Assembly (NCBI RefSeq): GCF_000599605.1
Contig: NZ_KK082662.1
Span: forward strand, 7,013 to 71,012
Direction: 5' to 3'
Source of the DNA: Prevotella sp. HJM029
GTDB lineage: Bacteria > Bacteroidota > Bacteroidia > Bacteroidales > Bacteroidaceae
Length of the DNA: 64,000 bases
Made by a program: the position numbers and the translations under genes. The notes beneath the pieces are model-generated. The model ran no database searches. It was given only the letters and a program-made list of their open reading frames with translations, and was not told where the DNA came from. Shown here in pieces: positions 8,446 to 18,052 of this stretch; within the stretch, counting starts at the first letter, position 1, and every line of letters begins with the position of its first letter.

Positions 8446-9540
8446 ATGAAGAATTTTAAAAACCTGACAACCGACTATCTCGTGATTAATCGTGTTGCCG
8501 CAATGACCTTTGACAAGGCATTGCATTTAGATTATCAAAAACGTTGTTACGATTTTGTTGCTGCCATCGACAAAGAGAAATTGCGCTTGAGCGACGAGCT
8601 GTTGAAGCGCTGGAAGGCGTGCATCGACGTGGAAGTGGAGATTAACAAAGCCACCGCCGCCTCGCAGCACACGGCCAAATTGGCGCAGTTGGATGGCGAC
8701 CGCGATGCATTAGTGAGTGGTATTCTTGGGACGTCCGAGTCGCAGTTAGCTTCACCTATCTCAACACGTAAGAAAGCGGCTGAAAAAGTGTTCTTCAATT
8801 TGCGCGCCTACCAAGGTATTCAGCGTGAATCTTATTCGGCCGAAAGCGCCCACATTCATGGGCTGCTGAAAGATGCTGAGAAATGCACGGCCGAACTGGC
8901 CACGCTGGGGCTGACCGAGGTGGTTGACGAACTGAAAAATGTGCAAGCGACATTCGACAAGGTGGCTGGGCAACGTGTGGACGAGGCTGTGGCAACCAAT
9001 TTGGGCACGGCCAAAGAAGCTTGCAAAAAAACCGACGAGGTGTTCGAGCTGGTGTGCCGCACGATTGAGGCTGCCTACATCTTCCCCGATGCGAAGGGCG
9101 ATCGCCAGGCCATGACGAAGCTCAGTGGCGAGCTGGACAAGGTGATGCGCGAAGAACTGTCTACCCATCGCACGCGGGTGACTGCTGGTCAAAGTGCCAA
9201 AGCCAAGGAATTGGAGCAAGACTCCGATCTCATTGAACCGCTGCTGGCCGCGTTTGCCGAAGGACGAGGTCTGGCTCCCGACAAGGTGAGTTTCGCGGGG
9301 CAAGTGCGGCGGTTGAGTAAAAAGAAATACTACGCTCTGTCCGTCGCCGGCAGCAAAGAATTGCTGTGGGTTGAGGTGCAGAAAGGTGCGCTGGTGGTGA
9401 CGAAACGCAAGATAGAATCGGCCTCGAAAGAATCGGCTGCAAAACCCAAGAAACCCAAAAATGAGGGTGGTGCAGAGAGTCCGAAAACGTCTGATGAAGG
9501 CAAACCGCATGGCGAAGCCACGGTGACGCCAAAGAAATAA
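8446..9540 (+). CDS. DUF6261-like protein, paralogue 1
   Basis: 364 residues, no signal peptide or membrane segment; function unknown. It is mostly predicted helical with many Lys/Glu/Ala residues and ends in a low-complexity Lys/Ser/Pro/Glu tail (from about residue 315) closing with VTPKK. It shares with the gene at 32904 the order Y-x-GIQ, SAH(V/I)xGLL, IEAAYI, a SKAQ/SAKAKELE-type helix, and the tail ending VTPK. I assign it to the DUF6261 family from memory of similar Bacteroidales proteins, without a search. The ATG at 8446 follows a -7 element; the frame stays open upstream into array B only because the repeat has no stops in that frame. A 41-bp tandem array precedes it, as another does for its paralogue. 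Confidence 0.75.
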   Translation: MKNFKNLTTDYLVINRVAAMTFDKALHLDYQKRCYDFVAAIDKEKLRLSDELLKRWKACIDVEVEINKATAASQHTAKLAQLDGDRDALVSGILGTSESQLASPISTRKKAAEKVFFNLRAYQGIQRESYSAESAHIHGLLKDAEKCTAELATLGLTEVVDELKNVQATFDKVAGQRVDEAVATNLGTAKEACKKTDEVFELVCRTIEAAYIFPDAKGDRQAMTKLSGELDKVMREELSTHRTRVTAGQSAKAKELEQDSDLIEPLLAAFAEGRGLAPDKVSFAGQVRRLSKKKYYALSVAGSKELLWVEVQKGALVVTKRKIESASKESAAKPKKPKNEGGAESPKTSDEGKPHGEATVTPKK

Positions 9541-9571
9541 TATGGTGTAATCAATTTTATCACTTAAAAAG

Positions 9572-9602
9572 AATGGAGTGGCCTGTGAAGGTCGCTCCAT
9601 TT
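9572..9602 (+). terminator. Intrinsic terminator after DUF6261-like paralogue 1
   Basis: A 12-bp stem (9572-9583 with 9590-9601, two G-U pairs, 6-nt loop) is followed by TTTGTTTTTG. It separates the gene from the convergent trkH. Confidence 0.8.
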
Positions 9603-9651
9603 TGTTTTTGGTCTTGCGTTGTCGCGTATGCCGCGCTTGGGTTGTGACTTC

Positions 9652-11109
9652 TTAATTCTCTTTCCAAAAAGCGGGCGTGAAAATCACCAAAACCGTGAAT
9701 ATCTCCAAACGGCCGATGAGCATCAGTGCCGAGCAGAGCCATTTGATGCCCGCCGGCAACATCGACCAGCTCATCGTGGGGCCAATCTCGATGCCGAGCG
9801 TGGGGCCAACGTTGCCGATGGAACTCAGCACAATGGTGATGGCGTTGGTGTTGTCGACGCCGGCCTCGATGATGATGAACGACGAAACGAGGCACAACAT
9901 CAGGTAGACGGCCAGGAACGCCAGCAACGTGATGCGCTTTTGCTGCGAAATGCTCGCGCCATCGATGTGCATCGGCAACACGGCATTGGGGTGGAGAATT
10001 TGTTTGAACTCGTTGCGAATGATTTTTATAATCATCAGGCTGCGAATGCTCTTAAAACCGCCGCTCGTGCTGCCCGAACAGGCGCCGAGAAACATGCAGG
10101 TGGCCAGCACCACCCAGGTGACGTGGGGCCACTTGGCAGCGTCGTCGTTGAACATACCGGTGGTGGTGATGAACGACACGACTTGGAATATGCCGCAACG
10201 AAAAGCCTTCTCCACGTCGTAGCCATTGTAAAGCATCAGCTCAATCATGATGAAAAGCGTGAAGGCCAGCACCACGAAGAGATAGAATTTAAACTCGGCG
10301 TTCTTCCACATTGGTTTCAGACTGCGGCGTAGGGCGGTGGTGTAGAGCAGCGTGAAATTCGCGCCCGAGAGGAAACAAAATAGCGTGGCGACGTATTCGA
10401 TGGCGGGCGAACGAAAGAACTCGGCACTGTCGTTGTGGGTGGAAAAACCACCCGTGGCCGTGCTGCCCATGGCATAGTTGAGGCTGTCAAACCAGCCCAT
10501 GCCAAAGGCCATGAACGATAACACGCAAGCGAGGGTGAGCAAGAAGTAGACGGTCCAAATCCATTTGGCGCTGGTGCTCAGTCGTGGATGGAGCTTCGAA
10601 CTGATGGGGCCTGTGGCTTCGGCTGCAAACACCTTCACCGAGCCGCCCACAAACGACGGCAGAATGGCTGTGGTGAAGAACACGATGCCCAAACCGCCAA
10701 TCCATTGTGTCATGCTGCGCCAAAAGAGCAGGCCGTGGGGCAGCGCGTCGACATTGTCCAAGATGGTGGCGCCTGTGGTGGTGAATCCCGACATGGTTTC
10801 GAAATAGGCGTCGGTGAAACTCGGAATGTAGCCGCTGATGACAAACGGCAGCGTGCCAAAGAAGCTGAAGATGACCCAAGAAAGCGACACCACGAGATAG
10901 GCGTCGCGGCGGCTCATGGTGTTGTCGGAGTGGCGCCCAAGATAGCGCAGCACGATGCCCGTGAGCAGCGTGAGCACAATGCTGATGGCAAACGGCATTT
11001 CATCGTCTTCGTCAAAACCTATGGCCATGACGAAGCACACAAACATGATGGCTACTTCGATGAACAGCAGCGAACCAATAATTTTAAAGACTGTGTCGCG
11101 GTGAATCAT
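9652..11109 (-). CDS. trkH: Trk-type potassium uptake membrane subunit
   Basis: 485 residues, a multi-pass inner-membrane protein of the TrkH/KtrB family with four P-loop repeats. Selectivity-filter-like segments include TTTGATI, TATGGFST, TTGMFND and GSTSGGFKS, each with the conserved glycine. It translocates K+ with the cytosolic TrkA partner encoded just upstream. The ATG overlaps the trkA stop by 4 nt, so the two subunits are translationally coupled. Length is normal. Confidence 0.95.
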   Translation of the reverse strand: MIHRDTVFKIIGSLLFIEVAIMFVCFVMAIGFDEDDEMPFAISIVLTLLTGIVLRYLGRHSDNTMSRRDAYLVVSLSWVIFSFFGTLPFVISGYIPSFTDAYFETMSGFTTTGATILDNVDALPHGLLFWRSMTQWIGGLGIVFFTTAILPSFVGGSVKVFAAEATGPISSKLHPRLSTSAKWIWTVYFLLTLACVLSFMAFGMGWFDSLNYAMGSTATGGFSTHNDSAEFFRSPAIEYVATLFCFLSGANFTLLYTTALRRSLKPMWKNAEFKFYLFVVLAFTLFIMIELMLYNGYDVEKAFRCGIFQVVSFITTTGMFNDDAAKWPHVTWVVLATCMFLGACSGSTSGGFKSIRSLMIIKIIRNEFKQILHPNAVLPMHIDGASISQQKRITLLAFLAVYLMLCLVSSFIIIEAGVDNTNAITIVLSSIGNVGPTLGIEIGPTMSWSMLPAGIKWLCSALMLIGRLEIFTVLVIFTPAFWKEN

Positions 11110-12452
11110 TTGTTGAACAGATTCTCAATTTTCTTCAAATAAATGTTGTGGCAGAACACCATCACCGAGTCGCCAGCCTGAATAGTGGTGTTGCCCGAAA
11201 CGAGGATGCCTTCGCCATTCCTCACCAATCCGCCAATGGTGACGCCGGCTGGCAGCTTGAGGTCTTTCACCGCTTTTTGCGTGATTTTGGCGCCTTCTTG
11301 TGGAATGAATTCGGCTACGTCGGCGTCGGCATTCATCAAAAAGCGCACGTTGTGCACGTTGGCATCGAGCATCATTTGATAGATGTGGCTGGCGGCGATG
11401 GCTTTCTTGTTGATGATGGTGCCGATGTCTAAACTCTCGGCCATGTTCACATAATCCATGTTCTCCACCATCGCCACGGTTTTCCTTACGCCCATGCGTT
11501 TGGCGGTGAGGCAAGCCAAGATGTTGGTCTCGGCATTTCCTGTGACGGCCACAAAGGCTTGCGTGTTGCGGATGCCTTCTTCTTGCAGCAGTGCCAAGTC
11601 GCGTCCGTCGCCGTGAATGATGAGGGCACGGTTGTCGTCGAGCATCTCGTTGAGCTTGGTGCAGCGCTCTTCGCTGGCTTCGATAATCTTAATATCCAAA
11701 TAATCGGGCATGGTTTTCACAGCGCGTACGGCGGTGCGTCCTCCACCCATAATCATCACGTTTTTCACATCGACATAATGTTCCTTACCCACGATTTTGC
11801 GTACGTAGGGAATGTATTGCCGCGTGGTCATGATGTAAACCATGTCGTAGAGCTTCAGTTCGTCGTTACCACCAGGGATGATGGTGTCGCCGTTGCGTTT
11901 GATAGCCACCACATGATAAGGGTCGTTGGGGCCGCTGATGTCCTTGAGTGGTTGGTTGAGCACCTCGCACGTCTCGCGCAGCTTGATGCCCAACATCACC
12001 AAAGCGCCGTCGTGCACGTCCCAGCGTTGGCGCACCCAACTCATCTTCAATCCGTTGATAATATCGGTAGCGGCCAACATTTCGGGATAGATAATGGAGT
12101 CGATGCCCAATTGGTCGAATGTTTGCACGAGCGTGTCGGTGGTATATTCGTAGTTGTCTACCTTGGCCACGGTTTTCTTTGTTCCGAGCGATTTAGCCAA
12201 GGCGCAGCTCACGATGTTTTTGCTTTGATCGGGTGTGACGGCGACAAAGAGGTCGGCATCTTCGGCACCAGCCTCTTTGAGTGCTTGCAGGCGGGTGCAA
12301 GGTGCCTGCATCATCATCAGGTCGAAGTCGGAGCCAAACTTTTCTAAGTTCTCGCTGCTTTCATCCATGAGCACGATGTCTTGGTTGTTGCGCGAGAGTA
12401 GTTTGGCTAAATAGGTGCCAATGGTGTAGGCGCCAGCAATGATAATTCTCAT
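11106..12452 (-). CDS. trkA: Trk potassium transporter regulatory subunit TrkA
   Basis: 448 residues: two tandem RCK units, each with a TrkA-N nucleotide-binding half and a TrkA-C half. The first Rossmann start is [17 protein letters not shown]; the expected second glycine of the usual GxGxxG is replaced by Tyr (GAYTIG). The second unit begins at about 231 with [15 protein letters not shown]. It binds NAD(H) or ATP and gates TrkH. Four-nt overlaps join it to dxs upstream and trkH downstream. Confidence 0.95.
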   Translation of the reverse strand: MRIIIAGAYTIGTYLAKLLSRNNQDIVLMDESSENLEKFGSDFDLMMMQAPCTRLQALKEAGAEDADLFVAVTPDQSKNIVSCALAKSLGTKKTVAKVDNYEYTTDTLVQTFDQLGIDSIIYPEMLAATDIINGLKMSWVRQRWDVHDGALVMLGIKLRETCEVLNQPLKDISGPNDPYHVVAIKRNGDTIIPGGNDELKLYDMVYIMTTRQYIPYVRKIVGKEHYVDVKNVMIMGGGRTAVRAVKTMPDYLDIKIIEASEERCTKLNEMLDDNRALIIHGDGRDLALLQEEGIRNTQAFVAVTGNAETNILACLTAKRMGVRKTVAMVENMDYVNMAESLDIGTIINKKAIAASHIYQMMLDANVHNVRFLMNADADVAEFIPQEGAKITQKAVKDLKLPAGVTIGGLVRNGEGILVSGNTTIQAGDSVMVFCHNIYLKKIENLFNK

Positions 12453-14329
12453 TTGTATGCTTGGTTTATGGCATCAACGATGCTATCGACATCTATGTGG
12501 CAGATGTGTTGCAGTTCATCGACGGTGCCATGTTCAATAAATTCGTCGGGGATGCCCATGCGTGTCACGGGCTGCGTGTAACCGTGGTCGTTCATCCATT
12601 CTAACACGGCACTACCCATACCACCTTGCACAGCGCCGTCTTCGAGTGTGATGAGGTGGTCGTAGTGTTGGCAGATGTCGTGCAGCAGCGCATCGTCTAA
12701 GGGCTTCAGGAAACGTAGGTCGTAATGTCCCACATTCAGTCCTGATTGTGCGATGGCTTTCGTGGCGTTGTTGCCGATGGGGCCAATGCTCACGATAGCC
12801 ACGCGCTCACCTTGGCGTAAGCAGCGACCTGTACCCACGTTAATTTCGGTGAGCGGACAATGCCAGTCGGGCAACACACCGTGGCCGCGTGGATAGCGGA
12901 TTACAAAAGTGCCTTTGTCAGGTAGTTGTGCGGTGTACATGAGCCGGCGTAGCTCATGCTCGTCCATGGGACTGGCAATGGTGAGATGGGGGATGGGACG
13001 CAGTGCAGCCATATCGAAAATGCCGTGATGTGTAGGACCATCTTCGCCCACCAATCCAGCACGATCAAAGCAGAGTACCACGGGCAGACGCAGTAGCGCC
13101 AGATCGTGGATGATGTTATCATAGGCACGTTGAGCAAAGGCGCTATAGATATTACAAAAAGGTTGCAGCCCGTCTTTGGCCATGCCGCCCGAGAAAGTAA
13201 CGGCGTGCCCTTCGGCAATACCTACGTCGAAAACGCGTTGTGGCATTTCCTTTTGCATGATGGTCATCGAGCAGCCTGTGGGCATGGCTGGCGTGACGCC
13301 AACGATGCGCGGATTGCTTTGTGCGAGTTCTAACAGCGTGTGGCCAAATACATCTTGGAATTTGGCTGGCTGATTGGCGTTGTCTTGCACAATACGCTCG
13401 CCTGTATCAGCATTGAATTTTCCTGGTGCGTGCCACACGGTGGCCTGCTGTTCGGCAGGCTTATAGCCTTTGCCTTTGATGGTGTGCAAATGAAGCAGCT
13501 TCGGACCTTTCATGTCTTTGAGCTGTTGCAACACACGCACAATTTCAACAACGTTGTGGCCATCGAAAGGGCCGAAATAGCGGATGTTCATGCCTTCGAA
13601 CACGTTTTGCTGATGGCTCAGCGCACTCTTCAGTGCATTGTTGAAGCGAATGAGTCCTTTGCGTCGGCTGTCGTTGAGATAACCTTTACTGCGCAGCCAA
13701 CTGCTGGCTTTAAAGCGCAAACGATTGTAGGTTTCCGTGGTGTCCAATTGCAGTAGATATTTCTCCATACCGCCAACAGCACGATCAATCGACATGTCGT
13801 TGTCATTAAGCACGATGAGCAAATCGTTAGGTGTGCTCGATGCATTGTTGAGCCCCTCGAAGGTGAGTCCACCACTCATAGCGCCATCGCCTGTCACGGC
13901 CACTACATGACGCCCTGTTCCATTGGCTGCTACCGCCATGCCGAGTGCGGCAGAGACGGCATTGCTGGCATGTCCACAGGCAAACGTGTCGTATTCGCTT
14001 TCCATCGGTGTGGGGAAGGGGCAGATGCCGTGGAGTTTTCGGTTGGTGTGAAACTGTGCACGCCGTCCCGTCAGAATCTTATGCCCATAGGCCTGATGCC
14101 CCACATCCCACACGATGCGGTCGTTAGGTGTGTCGAACACATAGTGTAGAGCCACCGTGAGCTCCACCACACCCAATGACGAGGCAAAGTGTCCGGGGTT
14201 TTTCGACACCTTTTCTATAATGTCTTGGCGCAGTTCGTCGCACACCTGTGGCAACTGTTCTATGCGCAGTTTCCGCAAATCGGCGGGGAATTGGATTTGA
14301 TTTAATAATGTAAAATCAGGATTACTCAT
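12449..14329 (-). CDS. dxs: 1-deoxy-D-xylulose-5-phosphate synthase
   Basis: 626 residues. It condenses pyruvate and glyceraldehyde-3-P, the first step of the MEP isoprenoid pathway, using thiamine diphosphate. The ThDP/Mg motif GDGAMSGG...NDNDMSID, the [16 protein letters not shown] segment and the transketolase-like region [15 protein letters not shown] are all present. It is the first gene of a dxs-trkA-trkH transcript joined by 4-nt overlaps, which couples isoprenoid synthesis to potassium uptake only by position. A consensus promoter lies 31 bp upstream. Confidence 0.97.
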   Translation of the reverse strand: MSNPDFTLLNQIQFPADLRKLRIEQLPQVCDELRQDIIEKVSKNPGHFASSLGVVELTVALHYVFDTPNDRIVWDVGHQAYGHKILTGRRAQFHTNRKLHGICPFPTPMESEYDTFACGHASNAVSAALGMAVAANGTGRHVVAVTGDGAMSGGLTFEGLNNASSTPNDLLIVLNDNDMSIDRAVGGMEKYLLQLDTTETYNRLRFKASSWLRSKGYLNDSRRKGLIRFNNALKSALSHQQNVFEGMNIRYFGPFDGHNVVEIVRVLQQLKDMKGPKLLHLHTIKGKGYKPAEQQATVWHAPGKFNADTGERIVQDNANQPAKFQDVFGHTLLELAQSNPRIVGVTPAMPTGCSMTIMQKEMPQRVFDVGIAEGHAVTFSGGMAKDGLQPFCNIYSAFAQRAYDNIIHDLALLRLPVVLCFDRAGLVGEDGPTHHGIFDMAALRPIPHLTIASPMDEHELRRLMYTAQLPDKGTFVIRYPRGHGVLPDWHCPLTEINVGTGRCLRQGERVAIVSIGPIGNNATKAIAQSGLNVGHYDLRFLKPLDDALLHDICQHYDHLITLEDGAVQGGMGSAVLEWMNDHGYTQPVTRMGIPDEFIEHGTVDELQHICHIDVDSIVDAINQAYK

Positions 14330-14359
14330 TGCTACGATAGTCGCTAATGTTTAGCTTTG

Positions 14360-14390
14360 CAAAGGTAAGCAATATGGTGGGAAACGCAAA
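14360..14390 (-). promoter_or_regulatory. Promoter of dxs-trkA-trkH (TTTG-N19-TACCTTTG)
   Basis: On the minus strand TTTG (14390-14387) and TACCTTTG (14367-14360) are separated by exactly 19 bp, the Bacteroidetes consensus. The predicted start is near 14353, giving a leader of about 24 nt. Confidence 0.75.
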
Positions 14391-14481
14391 GAAAAGCCAT
14401 TTATTATTTACTTTTCGTGGGGAACAGCGCTGAGAAGAAGTCGCAATCTCCTACGTGGGATTACAACAACTATACCGTTGA

Positions 14482-15177
14482 TTACAGCAATTCGTTGAGG
14501 TTTTCAATCGTTGTGAGGCGTTCGTGATCGAAGGTTTCGGACAGTTCCATCTTCCAAGCCACACTGAAAGGCACGTGCACGGCGTGGGCACCGATGGCCA
14601 AAGCGGGTGCAATGTCCGATTTAAACGAGTTGCCAATCATCAGGAGTTGCGAGGGTTTGATGCCGCGTTCCACGCAGAGATGGCGGTATTCGGCTTCGGT
14701 TTTGTCGGCCACCACGCAGCAGTCGTCGAAGTAGTTGGCCAGTCCCGAGCGCTTGAATTTGTTGAGCTGATCTTGCAATTCGCCTTTGGTGAAGACTATC
14801 ATTTCGAAGTTGTCGCGGTCGGCTCGTGCGTTGAGGGCTATGAGTGTGTCTTCAACACCGGGCAGGGGTGTGGTGGGAAAGGTGAGCAGTGAGCGTCCCA
14901 TTTGCATCACTTCCTCGATGATGCGCGCACTCACTCGTCCGTTGGACACAGCGATGGCCGTTTCGATGAGCGACAAAGTGAAGGCTTTTGTGCCATAACC
15001 AAGGGTGGGCATGTTGCGTTTCTCGGTTTCAAATAGCGCCGTCGACAGCGTGTGGGCGTCGCCATATTCGGCCAGAAGTTGGCAGAAACTCTGCTCCACG
15101 CGGTCGAAATGTGATTGGCAATCCCACAGGGTGTCGTCGGCATCGAAGGCCATGAGTTTGATGTGTTGCAACGTCAT
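14482..15177 (-). CDS. HAD-superfamily hydrolase
   Basis: 231 residues. HAD motif I is FDADDTLW with nucleophile D12 and acid D14. Motif II is VFTKG at about 120. The C-terminal MIGNSFKSDIAPALAIG is motif IV. It resembles YjjG-like nucleotidases and other small-phosphate phosphatases, but the substrate is unknown. I chose the ATG at 15177; a TTG at 15192 would overlap the upstream CobW-family stop by 8 nt and is the alternative. The gene lies 7 bp after that stop and is probably co-transcribed with it. Confidence 0.85.
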   Translation of the reverse strand: MTLQHIKLMAFDADDTLWDCQSHFDRVEQSFCQLLAEYGDAHTLSTALFETEKRNMPTLGYGTKAFTLSLIETAIAVSNGRVSARIIEEVMQMGRSLLTFPTTPLPGVEDTLIALNARADRDNFEMIVFTKGELQDQLNKFKRSGLANYFDDCCVVADKTEAEYRHLCVERGIKPSQLLMIGNSFKSDIAPALAIGAHAVHVPFSVAWKMELSETFDHERLTTIENLNELL

Positions 15178-15184
15178 GGCGGGA

Positions 15185-16438
15185 TTAGTCAACGAGGATT
15201 TCGTCTAAATAGGCTGTGATTTTCTCGCGGTCGAGATGCTGACCAATAAACACGAGCTTTTGCATGCGGTCGCCATAGGTCTCGTTCCAATCTTTTCGCA
15301 ATCCTTCGTTGGCGGCCAAAAGCGGTTTGAGTTCTTTCTCGGGCATGGTGGCATACCATTGTCCGGCGTTGCGCAAGCCCATTTGTTTGCCTGCTTGTTC
15401 GAAGACGTAGCAGGTTTGTGGCTCGTCCTTAAACCAGCAGATGCCTTTGCATCGAATGACCTCGTGGGGCCAATGCTCAGCAATGAAGCGGTCGAAGTTG
15501 ACCAAGTCGAAAGGCTTGCGGCGATAATAAACAAAGGTGCCGATGCCATATTCCTCCACCTCGCCGCCGTCGTGATGGTGGTGATGATGATGGTGCTCGT
15601 GTTCGTGATGATGGTGTTCGTGCTCGTCGTCGTCGTGTTCATGGTCATCTTCGGGCTCATGTTCGTGATGATGATGGTGCTCTTCCTCTTCCTCCTCGTC
15701 GTCATGGTGGTGCTCAATGGCGTCAATCCATGCGGCCGATGTAGCCACTTCGTCGAAATTGAAGCGGTGGGTGTTGATGAGTTGGTCTAAATCCACTTCG
15801 CCATAGTTACATTCTAAGATGTCGGCCTTGGGCTGCAGGGCGCGAATGATGTGCTTGATGCGTTGCAGTTCGTGGGGTTCCACTTCGGCAGCTTTGTTGA
15901 GCAAAATCATATTGCAGAACTCAATTTGCTGGATGATGAGGTTGACAATGTCCTCTTCGTCGATGTTTTTCTGCATGAGATCGTCGCCCATGGCAAACTC
16001 ATCTTTCATGCGCAGGGCGTCCACCACAGTCACAATGTTGTCTAAGCGGGCGATACCGTCTTTGATGTATTTCGGTCCCATGGTGGGAATTGAACAGATG
16101 GTTTGTGCGATGGGTGCTGGTTCGCAAACGCCGCTGGCCTCAATGACGATATAATCGAAGCGCTTCATGCGCATGATGTCGCAGAGTTGTTCCACTAAGT
16201 CCATTTTCAGCGTGCAGCAAATGCAACCATTTTGCAAGGCCACCAAGCTGTCGTCTTTCTGATCGACAATGCCTCCCTTCTCAATCAAGTCGGCATCAAT
16301 GTTCACTTCGCCAATATCGTTTACAATCACGGCAAACTTCACACCGCGTTTGTTGGTCAGAATTCTGTTCACTAAGGTTGTTTTTCCACTTCCTAAATAG
16401 CCCGTTAATAGCAACACGGGAATTTCTTTTGTGTTCAT
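15185..16438 (-). CDS. CobW/COG0523-family metallochaperone GTPase with His-rich insert
   Basis: 417 residues. The P-loop GYLGSGKT (13-20), the metal-binding GCICC motif (CxCC, 72-75) and the G3E-family NKAAEVEP segment identify a COG0523 GTPase, members of which insert or deliver zinc, cobalt or other metals. Residues 243-290 are almost pure His/Asp/Glu with about 25 histidines, an unusually large metal-binding linker between the GTPase and the C-terminal CobW_C domain. I take the ATG at 16438, which follows AAAGAAAGGATAAAG; the frame extends upstream to 16495 but that part overlaps the promoter region. It is followed by the HAD gene. Metal specificity cannot be read from sequence; zinc is the usual inference for His-rich members. 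Confidence 0.9.
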   Translation of the reverse strand: MNTKEIPVLLLTGYLGSGKTTLVNRILTNKRGVKFAVIVNDIGEVNIDADLIEKGGIVDQKDDSLVALQNGCICCTLKMDLVEQLCDIMRMKRFDYIVIEASGVCEPAPIAQTICSIPTMGPKYIKDGIARLDNIVTVVDALRMKDEFAMGDDLMQKNIDEEDIVNLIIQQIEFCNMILLNKAAEVEPHELQRIKHIIRALQPKADILECNYGEVDLDQLINTHRFNFDEVATSAAWIDAIEHHHDDEEEEEEHHHHHEHEPEDDHEHDDDEHEHHHHEHEHHHHHHHHDGGEVEEYGIGTFVYYRRKPFDLVNFDRFIAEHWPHEVIRCKGICWFKDEPQTCYVFEQAGKQMGLRNAGQWYATMPEKELKPLLAANEGLRKDWNETYGDRMQKLVFIGQHLDREKITAYLDEILVD

Positions 16439-16470
16439 TTTCTTTATCCTTTCTTTATAAGTTGCATGTG

Positions 16471-16478
16471 CAAAGGTA
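16471..16478 (-). promoter_or_regulatory. -7 promoter element (TACCTTTG) of the CobW-family gene
   Basis: Minus-strand TACCTTTG lies 33 bp before the ATG at 16438. The nearest upstream TTTG is 14 bp away, closer than consensus. I see no Zur-like palindrome. Confidence 0.5.
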
Positions 16479-16525
16479 TAAAAAACTGCCGACAAATGGT
16501 TGTTTTAGGATGCGATTATATGATG

Positions 16526-18052
16526 TTAAGCCAGCAGGGTGGCATCTTCGCGCTTGGCTTGCAACTTGTACCATGCGCCAACGAGTGCAAAGAGCGCCAC
16601 ATAGAGCAAAATTGTTTGCGACAGCGTGGTGTAGATGGCGGGCAGTTGCGCACCGGGAAGCTGTACGATGCCGCGCACACCGGCCGTCATGCCTTGCGCT
16701 ATTTGCAGCATTAGGTGATAAACGATCAGTTGCAATCCGTGAATGGGGGTTGACACGAGCAACCCGATGGCGAGATAAAGCAAACCTGTGGTAGCAGGGA
16801 TGACTACAAAATTGCTCAAAAGAAAATAGGGAGAGACGCGGCCAAAATAGTAGAGCACTAAAGGAAAGGTGAATAATTGTGCAGCGAGCGACACGCAGGT
16901 GAGTTCCCACGCCCAGCGCAAGGGGCGTAGTTGGGGCTTCCAGTAACTCGATAATGGGCTATAGATAATGGCAATGCCCAGCACGGCCATGAACGAAAGC
17001 TGAAATCCTGCATCAAACAAAGCGACAGGATTGGCCATGAGAATGATGCAAGCCGACAGGGCCAGGGCGTTAAACGGTTTGTCTTCGCGTTGCAACATGA
17101 AGGCGATGCAATACATGCTGAGCATGATGGCGCTGCGAACGGCCGAGATGGGCAGACCAATGAGGAAGGTAAATGCCCACAGTGCGATGATAGCAAGGGT
17201 GAGCGCGATGGTGCTCCGGCGAAAAATGCGTGTGAGCAAACTAAAGATAATACCGAGATGGAGTCCCGAGAGTGCCAGGATGTGGCTGGCTCCTGCCATG
17301 TTGAAATCGTCTTTGAGGGCGCGTGGTAGAGCGCGCTTCTCACCCAAAATTAAAGCCGTGATGAGGGCGTTCTCCATCGTGTTGGGTGCAAGGCCGTGCA
17401 AATAGCATAGCATTTTCGCTCTAATGCAGTGTAGTTTTAGCTGCAATCTCTGCCAAAAAGGTAAGGAAAGTGGTAGCTTTTGTGTGCGCAGTTGCCAATA
17501 GGGGATAAAAGTTTCGCCCACATAGCCTTGCCGTTTCAGCCACAGCGCATAGTTGAAATGCACTTGTTGCGGCGTTTCTCTGAGAGGTTCGAGCATGGCA
17601 TCTGCCACGAGTCCCTGCCCAATGGTTAAGTGCATGTCGTGTTGCGGAGAGTTGAGAATGGAAGCCTTCAGCAGCAAAGGGTGTCGCAACAAATGGTTGT
17701 TGAGTCGCATGATTCGAATGTCGCAGCGACAGGTTTTTCCTTTTTGAATGGGAATATCGGTTATCACCGCTTCGAAATGGCTCTCACCTTGTGGCAATGT
17801 GGGCAGGTTTTGCGCCCTGCTCGTTCGCGCCAAAAAGCCTCCTAAAGCTATGGTTGCCCATAAAAGGCAGCCGCTTTTTGCAAGTTCGTGTCGCAGTAGG
17901 CGTGCCAATAGCATGCTCACAACCATAAACCCTATCCACGCCCAGGGAGTAACTTGGGATAGAAGCTGCGTCTCAATCGCAATGCCTATGCCCAAGGCAA
18001 GTGTGATGCGCAGCAGCGGATAGCGTTGGATGCTTCCGTTGACGTGAATCAT
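16526..18052 (-). CDS. comEC: ComEC/Rec2 family DNA-uptake channel, without the C-terminal hydrolase domain
   Basis: 508 residues. An N-terminal DUF4131-type region with two or three membrane segments is followed by a small OB-like soluble part and the competence domain, whose hallmark ASHILALSGLHLGI is visible at about 230-245, then many membrane helices. It stops after the membrane core, whereas full-length ComEC proteins have a further metallo-beta-lactamase domain of about 250 residues. The known role of ComEC is passage of single-stranded DNA through the inner membrane. The start codon overlaps the stop of the SusD gene by 1 nt (TAATG), so translation is coupled to a SusCD pair, an unusual context. 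Confidence 0.88.
   Translation of the reverse strand: MIHVNGSIQRYPLLRITLALGIGIAIETQLLSQVTPWAWIGFMVVSMLLARLLRHELAKSGCLLWATIALGGFLARTSRAQNLPTLPQGESHFEAVITDIPIQKGKTCRCDIRIMRLNNHLLRHPLLLKASILNSPQHDMHLTIGQGLVADAMLEPLRETPQQVHFNYALWLKRQGYVGETFIPYWQLRTQKLPLSLPFWQRLQLKLHCIRAKMLCYLHGLAPNTMENALITALILGEKRALPRALKDDFNMAGASHILALSGLHLGIIFSLLTRIFRRSTIALTLAIIALWAFTFLIGLPISAVRSAIMLSMYCIAFMLQREDKPFNALALSACIILMANPVALFDAGFQLSFMAVLGIAIIYSPLSSYWKPQLRPLRWAWELTCVSLAAQLFTFPLVLYYFGRVSPYFLLSNFVVIPATTGLLYLAIGLLVSTPIHGLQLIVYHLMLQIAQGMTAGVRGIVQLPGAQLPAIYTTLSQTILLYVALFALVGAWYKLQAKREDATLLA

Noticed and set aside
10588-11142. 184-codon plus-strand frame opposite trkH
   Set aside because: Antisense shadow of the TrkH reading frame, His/Ala/Gln-rich without a domain.
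14330-14481. Possible small RNA or terminator between the HAD gene and dxs
   Set aside because: Apart from the dxs promoter, only weak complementarity around 14460-14490; no stable stem followed by a T-run.
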